A DNA stretch of 5,043 bases from CAYNLG01 sp964397995 (GCA_964397995.1 CAYNLG010000137.1:1-5043), one strand, 5' to 3'. Shown: positions 1-4,323, counted from the first letter of the stretch. Program-made: numbers and translations. Notes: generated by a model from the sequence alone, not told the origin.

Positions 1-272
1 TCAAGGCCGAGGTCTACGTGTTGAGCAAGGAAGAGGGTGGTCGGCATACGCCGTTCTTCACGGGGTACCGGCCGCAGTTCTACTTCCGGACGACGGACGT
101 GACGGGGTCGATCGAGCTGGTGGGCGGGGCGGAGATGTGCATGCCCGGCGACAACGTGGGGATCAAGGCGAAGCTGCACACGCCGATCGCCATGGAGCAG
201 GGCCTGCGGTTCGCGATCCGCGAGGGCGGCCGCACGGTCGGCGCGGGCGTGGTGGCGAAGGTGATCGCCTAG
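1..272 (+). CDS. tuf: Elongation factor Tu, C-terminal part (5' end cut by the window)
   Basis: EF-Tu is the cytoplasmic GTPase that carries aminoacyl-tRNA to the ribosomal A site. Only the last 89 residues are present. The frame starts at base 3 (K-A-E-V-Y) and stops at TAG 270-272. They correspond to domain 3, the beta-barrel that contacts the tRNA T-stem. Family signatures are visible in order: LSKEEGGRHTPFF, GYRPQFYFRTTDVTG, MPGDNV, HPIA-type HTPIAMEQGLRFAIREGG, and the terminal GRTVGAGVVAKVIA. The C-terminus is intact and ends where the family normally ends, so this is a window truncation and not a pseudogene. The GTPase domain, and any promoter of the unit, lie upstream and cannot be assessed. 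It is followed on the same strand by rpmG after 151 nt. The ORF could begin at GTG 18, but homology clearly continues upstream of it. Confidence 0.98.
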   Translation, partial: KAEVYVLSKEEGGRHTPFFTGYRPQFYFRTTDVTGSIELVGGAEMCMPGDNVGIKAKLHTPIAMEQGLRFAIREGGRTVGAGVVAKVIA

Positions 273-281
273 GCGATCCCG

Positions 282-310
282 CGTGCGCGGCCCCGGCGGG
301 GCGGCGCGCG
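282..310 (+). other. GC hairpin just downstream of tuf
   Basis: Bases 282-288 can pair with 304-310 (7 bp including one G-T), and 290-294 with 298-302 (5 bp, loop GGC). A single G-G mismatch separates the two stems. The structure begins 10 nt after the tuf stop. No T-run follows, so it is not a classical intrinsic terminator. It could slow polymerase, protect the tuf 3' end or be a processing site. The rest of the tuf-rpmG gap (273-423) is GC-rich, with a 12-bp perfect palindrome at 333-344, and shows no recognisable promoter. Chance pairing is a real possibility at this GC content. Confidence 0.35.
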
Positions 311-412
311 GGGCGCATGGGAAGACGACGGACCGGGCGCCCGGCCCGGCCGGCGGCGGCAGGGCGGGATGGCGGCCGACGGCGGGGCCGGGGCGTCGTT
401 TCAGCCGGACGC

Positions 413-419
413 GAGGTGA
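413..419 (+). promoter_or_regulatory. Shine-Dalgarno site fixing the rpmG start
   Basis: GAGGTGA matches the anti-Shine-Dalgarno complement over seven bases and ends 4 nt before ATG 424. The rpmG frame is open upstream to at least GTG 283, so this site, together with family length, decides for the short 49-residue protein. Confidence 0.75.
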
Positions 420-423
420 GGCG

Positions 424-573
424 ATGCGCGAGTACGTGACGCTGGAGTGCACGTCGTGCAAGGCGCGGAACTACCGCGCCCAGATGGAGACGCGCGGCGA
501 CTCGAAGCTGCGGCTGAAGAAGTACTGCCCGAAGGAGCGGAAACACACGCTGCACCGCGAGCGGAAGAAGTAG
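424..573 (+). CDS. rpmG: 50S ribosomal protein L33
   Basis: L33 is a small protein of the large ribosomal subunit, located near the E site. The product has 49 residues, the usual L33 size, and is strongly basic at its C-terminus. The family pattern is plain: LECTSCKARNY at residues 7-17, then KLRLKKYCPKERKHTLHRERKK to the end. The N-terminal Cys pair (C9, C12) is a CxxC knuckle. In the second knuckle only C35 remains: the position that is cysteine in four-Cys forms is E38 (CPKE). The protein therefore has three of four zinc ligands, between the zinc-binding and zinc-free types. ATG 424 is chosen because a good Shine-Dalgarno site precedes it and homology starts there. The upstream extension in the same frame is low-complexity and resembles no L33. 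tRNA-Trp follows after 20 nt, suggesting one transcript. Confidence 0.97.
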   Translation: MREYVTLECTSCKARNYRAQMETRGDSKLRLKKYCPKERKHTLHRERKK

Positions 574-593
574 CGGGTGCCAGCGGCGCGCAC

Positions 594-669
594 AGGGGCG
601 TAGCTCAACTGGCAGAGCACCGGTCTCCAAAACCGGGTGTTGGGGGTTCGATTCCCTCCGCCCCTGCCA
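594..669 (+). tRNA. tRNA-Trp (anticodon CCA)
   Basis: A full cloverleaf can be drawn. The acceptor stem 594-600 pairs with 659-665 (7 bp). The D stem is 603-606 with 615-618 (GCTC/GAGC). The anticodon stem is 620-624 with 632-636 (CCGGT/ACCGG). The 7-nt loop 625-631 carries anticodon CCA at 627-629, preceded by T626 and followed by A630. The variable loop is 637-641. The T stem 642-646 pairs with 654-658 with one G-T pair, and the loop is TTCGATT. G666 is the discriminator base, as expected for bacterial tRNA-Trp, and CCA 667-669 is encoded. It reads UGG codons. It lies between rpmG and secE (20 and 37 nt away), a position for tRNA-Trp seen in many bacteria, so it is probably cut out of a longer mRNA by RNase P and a 3' nuclease. 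Confidence 0.98.
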
Positions 670-706
670 CCCCCGTGGGCACCGGCGCCGGAGAGGACGA
701 GGGCCG

Positions 707-1108
707 ATGGCGATCCGAATCCCGAAGATCAACCAGGGCCGTACCGTCCGCGTCGCCACGGGCGTGGGGTTCGGCCTGGTGGCGCTGGTGGTCGCGGTCT
801 ACGTCGGCCAGGTGCTGTCGCGGTACCTGCCGGAGACGCTCGGTTACCGGGTGTACGTCCAGTACGGGGCGGCGGCGGTGGTGTTCGTGGCGCTCGGGAC
901 GGTGGCGTTCTTCTGGGTGAACAAGCCGAAGGTCGTGGACTTCCTGGTGGCGACCGAGAGCGAGATGAAGAAGGTCTCGTGGTCGAGCAAGGCGGAGCTG
1001 GTCGGCTCGACGCTGGTGGTCATCGGGACGGTCGTGACGATGGGTCTGCTGATCTTCGTCTGCGACGTGGTCTTCAAGTTCGTGTTCGACACGATGGGGC
1101 TCTGGTGA
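707..1108 (+). CDS. secE: Preprotein translocase subunit SecE
   Basis: SecE is the essential clamp subunit of the SecYEG channel in the cytoplasmic membrane. The product is 133 residues, close to the long E. coli type with three membrane segments and unlike the single-span form of about 60 residues. Hydrophobic stretches lie at about 19-37, 53-71 and 99-123. Just before the last is the conserved amphipathic region FLVATESEMKKVSWSSKAEL (79-98), ending in the S-T-L-V-V-I start of the third helix. This is the SecE core that binds SecY. The usual Pro after Trp in this motif (WPS/WPT) is Ser here (W92-S93-S94). ATG 707 follows a purine-rich GGAGAGGA at 690-697. The gene lies after tRNA-Trp and directly before nusG, the standard secE-nusG pair, with only 8 nt between stop and next start. 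Confidence 0.96.
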   Translation: MAIRIPKINQGRTVRVATGVGFGLVALVVAVYVGQVLSRYLPETLGYRVYVQYGAAAVVFVALGTVAFFWVNKPKVVDFLVATESEMKKVSWSSKAELVGSTLVVIGTVVTMGLLIFVCDVVFKFVFDTMGLW

Positions 1109-1114
1109 CGAGGA
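1104..1114 (+). promoter_or_regulatory. Ribosome binding region of nusG overlapping the secE stop
   Basis: GGTGA at 1104-1108 contains the secE TGA stop and sits 8 nt before nusG ATG 1117. A second purine run, GAGGA 1110-1114, lies only 2 nt from the ATG. The overlap of stop codon and ribosome binding site suggests translational coupling. GTG 1105 is an in-frame alternative start adding four residues, but NusG homology begins at the ATG (MAKHWYV). Confidence 0.55.
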
Positions 1115-1116
1115 CG

Positions 1117-1668
1117 ATGGCCAAGCACTGGTACGTGCTGCGCGTGCAGTCGAACAAGGAGCGGACCGTCCGCGACGCCCTGGAGCGGAAGATCAAGCTC
1201 GAGGGGCTGGGGGACCGGCTGAGCCAGGTCCTGGTGCCCACCGAGCGGGTCTCGACGATGAAGGGCGGCAAGACGCGCGTGGCGGAGCGGAAGCTCTACC
1301 CCGGGTACGTCTTCGTCGAGATGGACGCCGAACAGGACGGGAGCGTCCCGGAGAAGGTCTGGTTCCTGATCCGGGAGACCAACGGCGTCGGCGACTTCAT
1401 CGGGACCGAAGGCAAACCGACCCCGATGAAGGACCACGAGGTCCAGAAGCTGCTCGGCGAGGTCGAGCGCGGGGCCGAGGAGGAGCCGACCCTCAAGGTC
1501 GACTACGCCAAGGGCGACCAGGTGCGGATCAAGCACGGGGCGTTCGAGGACCGCGAGGGCACCGTCGACGAGGTGCTGCTGGACAAGGGCCTGGTGCGGG
1601 TGATCGTGGATATCTTCGGCCGGCCGAACCCGGTCGAGCTGGAATACTGGAAGGTCGAGCCGGTCTAG
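1117..1668 (+). CDS. nusG: Transcription termination/antitermination protein NusG
   Basis: NusG binds the clamp of elongating RNA polymerase and links it to Rho or to the ribosome (through S10). The protein has 183 residues, the normal length. The N-terminal NGN domain covers about residues 4-115, with HWYVLRVQSNKE at 4-15, the RKLYPGYVFVEM strand at 58-69 and the GVGDFIGT turn at 90-97. A short acidic linker (119-129) follows. The C-terminal KOW domain runs from about 130 to 183: KGDQVRIKHGAFEDREGTVDEV, then IFGRPNPVELEYWKVEPV. The final GRPNPVEL element is the expected KOW ending. There is no domain insertion of the kind found in some bacterial lineages. It is tightly spaced after secE and 58 nt before rplK, so it is very likely co-transcribed with both. 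Confidence 0.98.
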   Translation: MAKHWYVLRVQSNKERTVRDALERKIKLEGLGDRLSQVLVPTERVSTMKGGKTRVAERKLYPGYVFVEMDAEQDGSVPEKVWFLIRETNGVGDFIGTEGKPTPMKDHEVQKLLGEVERGAEEEPTLKVDYAKGDQVRIKHGAFEDREGTVDEVLLDKGLVRVIVDIFGRPNPVELEYWKVEPV

Positions 1669-1692
1669 GCCGGGTCGGGCGGCGCCCCGGCC
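1668..1692 (+). other. Hairpin in the nusG-rplK spacer
   Basis: Bases 1668-1674 (GGCCGGG) pair perfectly with 1686-1692 (CCCGGCC) around an 11-nt loop. The stem begins at the last base of the nusG stop codon. No T-run follows. The L11 mRNA leader is the place where L1 represses its operon in E. coli, so this is a candidate regulatory fold. I cannot match it to the L1 recognition consensus, and the GC content makes chance pairing plausible. Confidence 0.3.
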
Positions 1693-1716
1693 CCCGAGGC
1701 CGCGCGGGCGCACGAC

Positions 1717-1721
1717 GGAGG
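1717..1721 (+). promoter_or_regulatory. Strong Shine-Dalgarno site of rplK
   Basis: A perfect GGAGG lies 5 nt before ATG 1727 and supports that start. It is the most canonical ribosome binding site in the window together with the one before rplL, which fits the high output expected of ribosomal protein genes. Confidence 0.8.
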
Positions 1722-1726
1722 CGGGT

Positions 1727-2152
1727 ATGGCCAAGCAGGTGATGACGAAGATCAAGCTCCAGTGCCCGGGCGGGCAGGCGACGCCGGCGCCGCCGGTGGG
1801 GCCGGCGCTCGGGCAGCACGGGGTGAACATCGGGCAGTTCGTGCAGCAGTTCAACGACCGCACGCGCGAGACGCCCGGGCTGACGATCCCCGTCGAGATC
1901 ACGGTCTACGGCGACCGGAGCTTCGACTTCATCCTGAAGAGCCCGCCGGCGGCGGTCCTGCTGAAACAGGCCGCCAGCATCGCCGTCGGCTCCGGCGAGC
2001 CGAACAAGGAGAAGGTCGGCTCGGTGACGCGGGACCAGGTCCGGGAAATCGCGGAGACGAAGCAGAAGGACCTGAACGCGGGGAGCCCGGAGGCGGCGAT
2101 GCGGATCATCGAAGGGACGGCCCGGAGCATGGGCATCGAGGTCAAGGACTAG
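1727..2152 (+). CDS. rplK: 50S ribosomal protein L11
   Basis: L11 binds the GTPase-associated region of 23S rRNA at the base of the L12 stalk and takes part in factor-dependent GTP hydrolysis. The protein has 141 residues, the E. coli length. The N-terminal domain (about 1-70) contains the proline-rich PAPPVGPALGQHGVNI stretch (20-35), the loop known in this family as the thiostrepton/micrococcin contact. This is followed by FVQQFNDRT and IPVEITVYGDRSFDFILKSPPA. The C-terminal rRNA-binding domain (about 72-141) contains EPNKEKVGSVTRDQVREIAETKQKDLNA and ends in the typical MRIIEGTARSMGIEVKD. No key residue seems to be missing. It sits after nusG and before rplA, as in the classical L11 operon. 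L1, encoded next, is the usual autogenous repressor of this pair. Confidence 0.99.
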   Translation: MAKQVMTKIKLQCPGGQATPAPPVGPALGQHGVNIGQFVQQFNDRTRETPGLTIPVEITVYGDRSFDFILKSPPAAVLLKQAASIAVGSGEPNKEKVGSVTRDQVREIAETKQKDLNAGSPEAAMRIIEGTARSMGIEVKD

Positions 2153-2192
2153 GCCCGGCCGCCCCGCCCCCAACGCGCGAATCACCCTTTGT

Positions 2193-2214
2193 GGGACCCG
2201 CGGCCGCGCGGCCC
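2193..2214 (+). other. Bulged hairpin in the rplK-rplA spacer
   Basis: In the 86-nt gap, 2193-2195 (GGG) pair with 2212-2214 (CCC). After an unpaired A-C (2196-2197), 2198-2202 (CCGCG) pair with 2207-2211 (CGCGG) around a GCCG loop. The two-helix fold with an asymmetric bulge is loosely similar in layout to L1-type binding sites, but I cannot confirm the specific bases. The gap is longer than the few tens of bases often found between these two genes. No promoter elements are convincing. Confidence 0.25.
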
Positions 2215-2238
2215 GGGGCTTGAACCACGGAGACCCTC

Positions 2239-2937
2239 ATGCCAGCACATGGTAAGCGGTTCCGCCTGGCGCGGAACGAGATCAAGAAGGCGGCGTACGA
2301 GCTCGAAGACGCCGTGCGGCTCCTGAAGCGGCTGCCCCAGCCGAAGTTCGACCAGACGGTCGAGCTGCACCTGAAGCTGGGGATCGACCCGCGGCAATCG
2401 GACCAGCAGCTGCGCGGCGCGATCAGCCTGCCGGCGGGGCTGGGCCAGTCGCGCCGGGTGGTGGCGTTCTGCCCGGAGGAACTGGTCGAGGACGCCAAGG
2501 CCGCCGGCGCGGTGGAGGCGGGCGGCGAGGAGCTGGTCGCCAAGGTCGAGGGCGGGTGGACGGCCTTCGACGTGGCCGTGGCCCACCCGGCCGTCATGAA
2601 GCTGGTGGCCAAGCTCGGCCGCACCCTCGGCCCCCAGGGCAAGATGCCGACGCCCAAGGCCGGGACGGTGGGGCCGGAGGTGGCGCAGCTGGTGCAGGAG
2701 TTCGCGGCGGGGAAGCTGGAGTACCGGAACGACTCGGGCGGGAACCTGCACGCCATCGTCGGCAAGATCAGCTTCGAGGACGGCGCCCTGTGCGAGAACG
2801 TGCGGGCGTTCGTGGACCACGTGCGGAAACAGCGGCCGGCGTCGCGGCGGGGCACGTACTTCCAGAAGGCGTGCCTGACGGCGTCGATGAGCCCGGGGAT
2901 TCCGCTGGACCTGAACAGCCTGCCGATCGGCGTATGA
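2239..2937 (+). CDS. rplA: 50S ribosomal protein L1
   Basis: L1 forms the mobile stalk that helps move deacylated tRNA through the E site, and in many bacteria represses translation of its own operon by binding mRNA. The protein has 232 residues, typical for the family. Domain I comprises the two ends. Residues 36-65 hold the conserved F37 and KLGIDPRQSDQQLRG. The C-terminal part holds GTYFQKACLTASMSPGIPLDL (205-225). Domain II is the middle, with VAFCPEELVEDAKAAGA and the strong family signature LGRTLGPQGKMPTPKAGTV at 126-144. Where the family usually has Thr-Met-Gly in the RNA-binding end of domain I, this protein has S216-M217-S218. ATG 2239 has CGGAGA at 2228-2233 just upstream. It lies 86 nt after rplK and 37 nt before rplJ. 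Confidence 0.98.
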   Translation: MPAHGKRFRLARNEIKKAAYELEDAVRLLKRLPQPKFDQTVELHLKLGIDPRQSDQQLRGAISLPAGLGQSRRVVAFCPEELVEDAKAAGAVEAGGEELVAKVEGGWTAFDVAVAHPAVMKLVAKLGRTLGPQGKMPTPKAGTVGPEVAQLVQEFAAGKLEYRNDSGGNLHAIVGKISFEDGALCENVRAFVDHVRKQRPASRRGTYFQKACLTASMSPGIPLDLNSLPIGV

Positions 2938-2974
2938 GGCCCGACGCCGGGGGCCCCCAGAACGAGGCGCACCG

Positions 2975-3658
2975 ATGAGCCGCATGATCAAAGAGAGAAT
3001 GATCGAGTCGTACCAGGAGCGTTTCCAGGGCGTGGCGAGCCTGGCGGTCGTCAAGACCGAGGGCATCGACGTCCAGCGGATGACGGCGCTGCGGGCGTCG
3101 CTCCGGGAGCGGGGCATCCAGGCGATGGTGGTGAAGAACTCGCTGGCGGCCCGCGTCTTCCGTGAGGCGGACCTGGACGTCGCCACCGGCCTCCTGGAAG
3201 GGCCGTCCACCGTCCTCTGGGGCAGCGACGACGGGATCATCGGCCTGGCAAAGGCCGTCACGGACGAGAAGAAGGCCGTGCCGGAGATGGAAGTCCGGGG
3301 CGGTGTGGCGGACGGCAAGGCGCTGACGGCGGCGGACCTGGAGGCGCTGTCGAAGCTGCCCGGGCGCGAGGAACTGATCGCGATGGCCGTCGGCAAGGCC
3401 ATCGGGCAGGCGGCCCGGGTGGTGGCGCTGGCGACGGCGCCGGGGGCGCAGCTCGTGGGCCAGATCCGCGAAATCGAAGAGCGCGGTTCGGCCGAAGACG
3501 CGGCCGCCGAGGCGCCCGCCGAAGCGCCCGCCGAAGCGCCCGCCGAAGCGCCGGCCGAAGCGCCGGCCGAAGAGGCCGAGGCCGAGCCGCCGGTCCCCGA
3601 GGCCGACACCCAGCAGACCCAGCCCGCCGACGGCGAGGAGGCCGGCGACGAGGCCTGA
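2975..3658 (+). CDS. rplJ: 50S ribosomal protein L10 with extended acidic C-terminal tail
   Basis: L10 anchors L7/L12 dimers to the ribosome next to L11. The protein has 227 residues, against about 165-180 usually. The globular N-terminal domain (about 1-120) shows the family pattern: SLAVVKTEGIDVQRMTALR, then MVVKNSLAARVF (51-62), TGLLEGPSTVLW (71-82) and the GGVADGKALTAADLEALSKLP turn (109-129). Residues 130-172 form the C-terminal helix region expected to bind L12 dimers. After it comes a 55-residue tail (173-227) of mostly Ala, Glu and Pro, including five perfect APAE repeats at 180-199, ending in GEEAGDEA. The tail contains no lysine or arginine and is probably disordered. GAGG at 2964-2967, 7 nt before ATG 2975, supports this start; M4 would be a weaker alternative. 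The upstream gap of 37 nt leaves little room for a standard L10 leader. Confidence 0.95.
   Translation: MSRMIKERMIESYQERFQGVASLAVVKTEGIDVQRMTALRASLRERGIQAMVVKNSLAARVFREADLDVATGLLEGPSTVLWGSDDGIIGLAKAVTDEKKAVPEMEVRGGVADGKALTAADLEALSKLPGREELIAMAVGKAIGQAARVVALATAPGAQLVGQIREIEERGSAEDAAAEAPAEAPAEAPAEAPAEAPAEEAEAEPPVPEADTQQTQPADGEEAGDEA
3512..3571 (+). repeat. Five tandem 12-nt repeats within rplJ
   Basis: Five in-frame copies of a 12-base unit encode Ala-Pro-Ala-Glu. Copies 1-3 are GCGCCCGCCGAA and copies 4-5 are GCGCCGGCCGAA, differing only at one third codon position (CCC versus CCG for Pro). Two blocks of identical units suggest recent expansion by slippage or unequal crossing-over. Because the unit is a multiple of three, copy-number change would keep the frame and only alter tail length. 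Confidence 0.95.
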
Positions 3659-3686
3659 CGCACGCAGAACGGGCCCGCGGGGCCCG

Positions 3687-3707
3687 GGCCGGGCCGGACG
3701 CCCGGCC
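3687..3707 (+). other. Strong hairpin in the rplJ-rplL spacer
   Basis: GGCCGGGC (3687-3694) pairs perfectly with GCCCGGCC (3700-3707), giving an 8-bp all-GC stem with a 5-nt loop, CGGAC. It is followed by GATTCCCTT, a weakly T-rich stretch that is not a proper U-tract. It sits in a 106-nt gap between L10 and L12, which are needed in unequal amounts (one L10 to four or six L12). It could be an mRNA-stabilising or processing structure, or a partial terminator. A TTGAAC at 3715-3720 resembles a -35 box, but no matching -10 box is present at 17 nt. Confidence 0.45.
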
Positions 3708-3751
3708 GATTCCCTTGAACCGTAACATGGCCGTACCGACCCACACGAAGC

Positions 3752-3763
3752 GGAGGCGAGGAG
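3752..3763 (+). promoter_or_regulatory. Double Shine-Dalgarno region of rplL
   Basis: A perfect GGAGG at 3752-3756 lies 8 nt before ATG 3765, and a second purine run, GAGGAG, covers 3758-3763. The strong site fits the need for several-fold more L12 than the other ribosomal proteins. Confidence 0.7.
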
Positions 3764-3764
3764 C

Positions 3765-4178
3765 ATGGTGGAAGCAGCCACGGAAGAACGGACCTTCACG
3801 GACAAGATCAAGGAACTCGGCGACCAGATCGTCGGCTTGAGCGTCCTGGAGGCCAAGGAACTCGGGGACTATCTCGAGGAAGTCCACGGGATCAAGGCGG
3901 CGGCGCCGGCGGCGGTCGGCGTGGCGATGCCGGCGGCGGGCGGCGCTGAGGAAGCCGAGGAGGAGAAGGACTCCTTCGACGTGGTCCTCACGGGCGCCGG
4001 GGACAAGAAGATCCCCGTCATCAAGGCGGTCCGCGAGATCACCAGCCTGGGCCTGAAGGAGGCCAAGGACTTGGTCGAGAGCGCCCCGAAGGCGGTCCGC
4101 GAGGGCGTCCCGAAGGACGAAGCCGAGGAACTCAAGAAGAAGCTCGAAGAGGCCGGCGCGTCCGTGGAGCTCAAGTAA
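3765..4178 (+). CDS. rplL: 50S ribosomal protein L7/L12
   Basis: L7/L12 is the multicopy stalk protein that recruits EF-Tu, EF-G, IF2 and RF3. The product has 137 residues, slightly longer than the E. coli form (about 120) because of a longer N-terminus and acidic hinge. Residues 1-43 form the dimerisation and L10-binding domain (DKIKELGDQIVGLSVLEAKELGDYLEE). Residues 44-68 are the Ala/Gly/Pro/Glu hinge. Residues 69-137 are the factor-binding domain, starting DSFDVVLT and ending EEAGASVELK. The factor-contact surface is conserved: K82, I83, V85, I86, K87 and R90 in KKIPVIKAVRE, and K101 in GLKEAKDLVES (aligned by eye to E. coli K65-R73 and K84). A67 of E. coli is P84 here. It is preceded by a double ribosome binding site and followed by a 148-nt structured gap before rpoB. 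Confidence 0.99.
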   Translation: MVEAATEERTFTDKIKELGDQIVGLSVLEAKELGDYLEEVHGIKAAAPAAVGVAMPAAGGAEEAEEEKDSFDVVLTGAGDKKIPVIKAVREITSLGLKEAKDLVESAPKAVREGVPKDEAEELKKKLEEAGASVELK

Positions 4179-4179
4179 C

Positions 4180-4207
4180 TTGCCGCATTCGCCATCGACG
4201 GCGGCAA
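4180..4207 (+). other. First stem-loop of the rplL-rpoB spacer
   Basis: TTGCCGC (4180-4186) pairs perfectly with GCGGCAA (4201-4207). After a 2x2 mismatch, TCG (4189-4191) can pair with CGA (4196-4198) around the tetraloop CCAT. It begins 2 nt after the rplL stop codon, where a 3'-end or processing structure would be expected. Confidence 0.4.
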
Positions 4208-4209
4208 CC

Positions 4210-4254
4210 CGGACCCCGACGGGCCCGACCTGCGGGTCGGCCGGTTGGGGTCTG
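4210..4254 (+). other. Second, longest stem-loop of the rplL-rpoB spacer
   Basis: Bases 4210-4220 pair with 4244-4254 over 11 consecutive positions, with two G-T wobbles (4211-4253 and 4218-4246). After a G-G mismatch and a bulged C4224, GG 4222-4223 pair with CC 4241-4242, and CCGACC (4225-4230) pairs with GGTCGG (4235-4240) around TGCG. This gives about 19 base pairs in a 45-nt element. The wobbles and bulge make an RNA-level role more likely than a DNA palindrome. No T-run follows. In E. coli an attenuator and an RNase III site lie in this gap, so a similar task is possible. Confidence 0.5.
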
Positions 4255-4267
4255 CGCGTGGGCGGCA

Positions 4268-4293
4268 GCGGCCGGGGCCGACGCCTTGGCCGC
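4268..4293 (+). other. Third stem-loop of the rplL-rpoB spacer
   Basis: Bases 4268-4278 pair with 4283-4293 over 11 uninterrupted positions, including two G-T wobbles (4274-4287 and 4275-4286), around the loop CGAC. A short T-run (4310-4313) begins only 17 nt later, too distant for a normal intrinsic terminator. The element lies 33 nt upstream of the rpoB ATG. Confidence 0.45.
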
Positions 4294-4316
4294 ATGGCTC
4301 GAGTCTACCTTTTGAC

Positions 4317-4323
4317 GGGGTGA
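4317..4323 (+). promoter_or_regulatory. Ribosome binding site of rpoB
   Basis: GGGGTGA contains GGTGA of the anti-Shine-Dalgarno complement and ends 3 nt before ATG 4327. It supports the start that gives the usual short RpoB N-terminus before NFG. Confidence 0.6.

Noticed and set aside
333..344. 12-bp perfect palindrome CCGGGCGCCCGG as an operator
   Set aside because: All-GC palindromes of this size are unremarkable here, and no matching second copy or promoter lies nearby.
163..759. Minus-strand ORF of 198 codons with a RRESNPQHPVLETGALP-like segment
   Set aside because: It is the antisense translation of the tRNA-Trp gene plus tuf and rpmG, another known artefact. It has no ribosome binding site or independent support.
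447..920. Plus-strand ORF of 157 codons spanning the tRNA, containing a VAQLAEHRSPKPG-like segment
   Set aside because: That segment is simply the tRNA-Trp gene read as codons, a familiar false protein in databases. The rest is rpmG and secE read out of frame.
637..1116. N-terminal extension of NusG, since its frame is open far upstream
   Set aside because: The upstream part overlaps the tRNA and secE in another frame and is low-complexity. NusG homology and normal length start at ATG 1117.
844..1902. Minus-strand ORF of 352 codons opposite secE, nusG and rplK
   Set aside because: Fully opposite conserved genes, with composition driven by codon bias and no recognisable domain.
2949..2958. 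GGGGGCCCCC as a hairpin before rplJ
   Set aside because: It leaves no bases for a loop unless most pairs open, so it is a weak RNA structure and likely chance.
3715..3743. TTGAAC-based internal promoter for rplL
   Set aside because: The -10 position 17 nt downstream reads GACCCA, which is not a plausible hexamer. TAACAT at 3723-3728 is too close to serve.
2182..3744. Minus-strand ORF of 520 codons opposite rplA and rplJ, with Gly-Ala-Ser-Ala repeats
   Set aside because: Long antisense ORFs are expected in very GC-rich genes. The repeats are the complement of the L10 APAE repeat. The sense strand has unambiguous ribosomal protein genes.
3258..4295. Minus-strand ORF of 345 codons opposite rplJ and rplL, very rich in Arg and Pro
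   Set aside because: Typical GC-rich shadow frame with no known motif and no intergenic space for a promoter.
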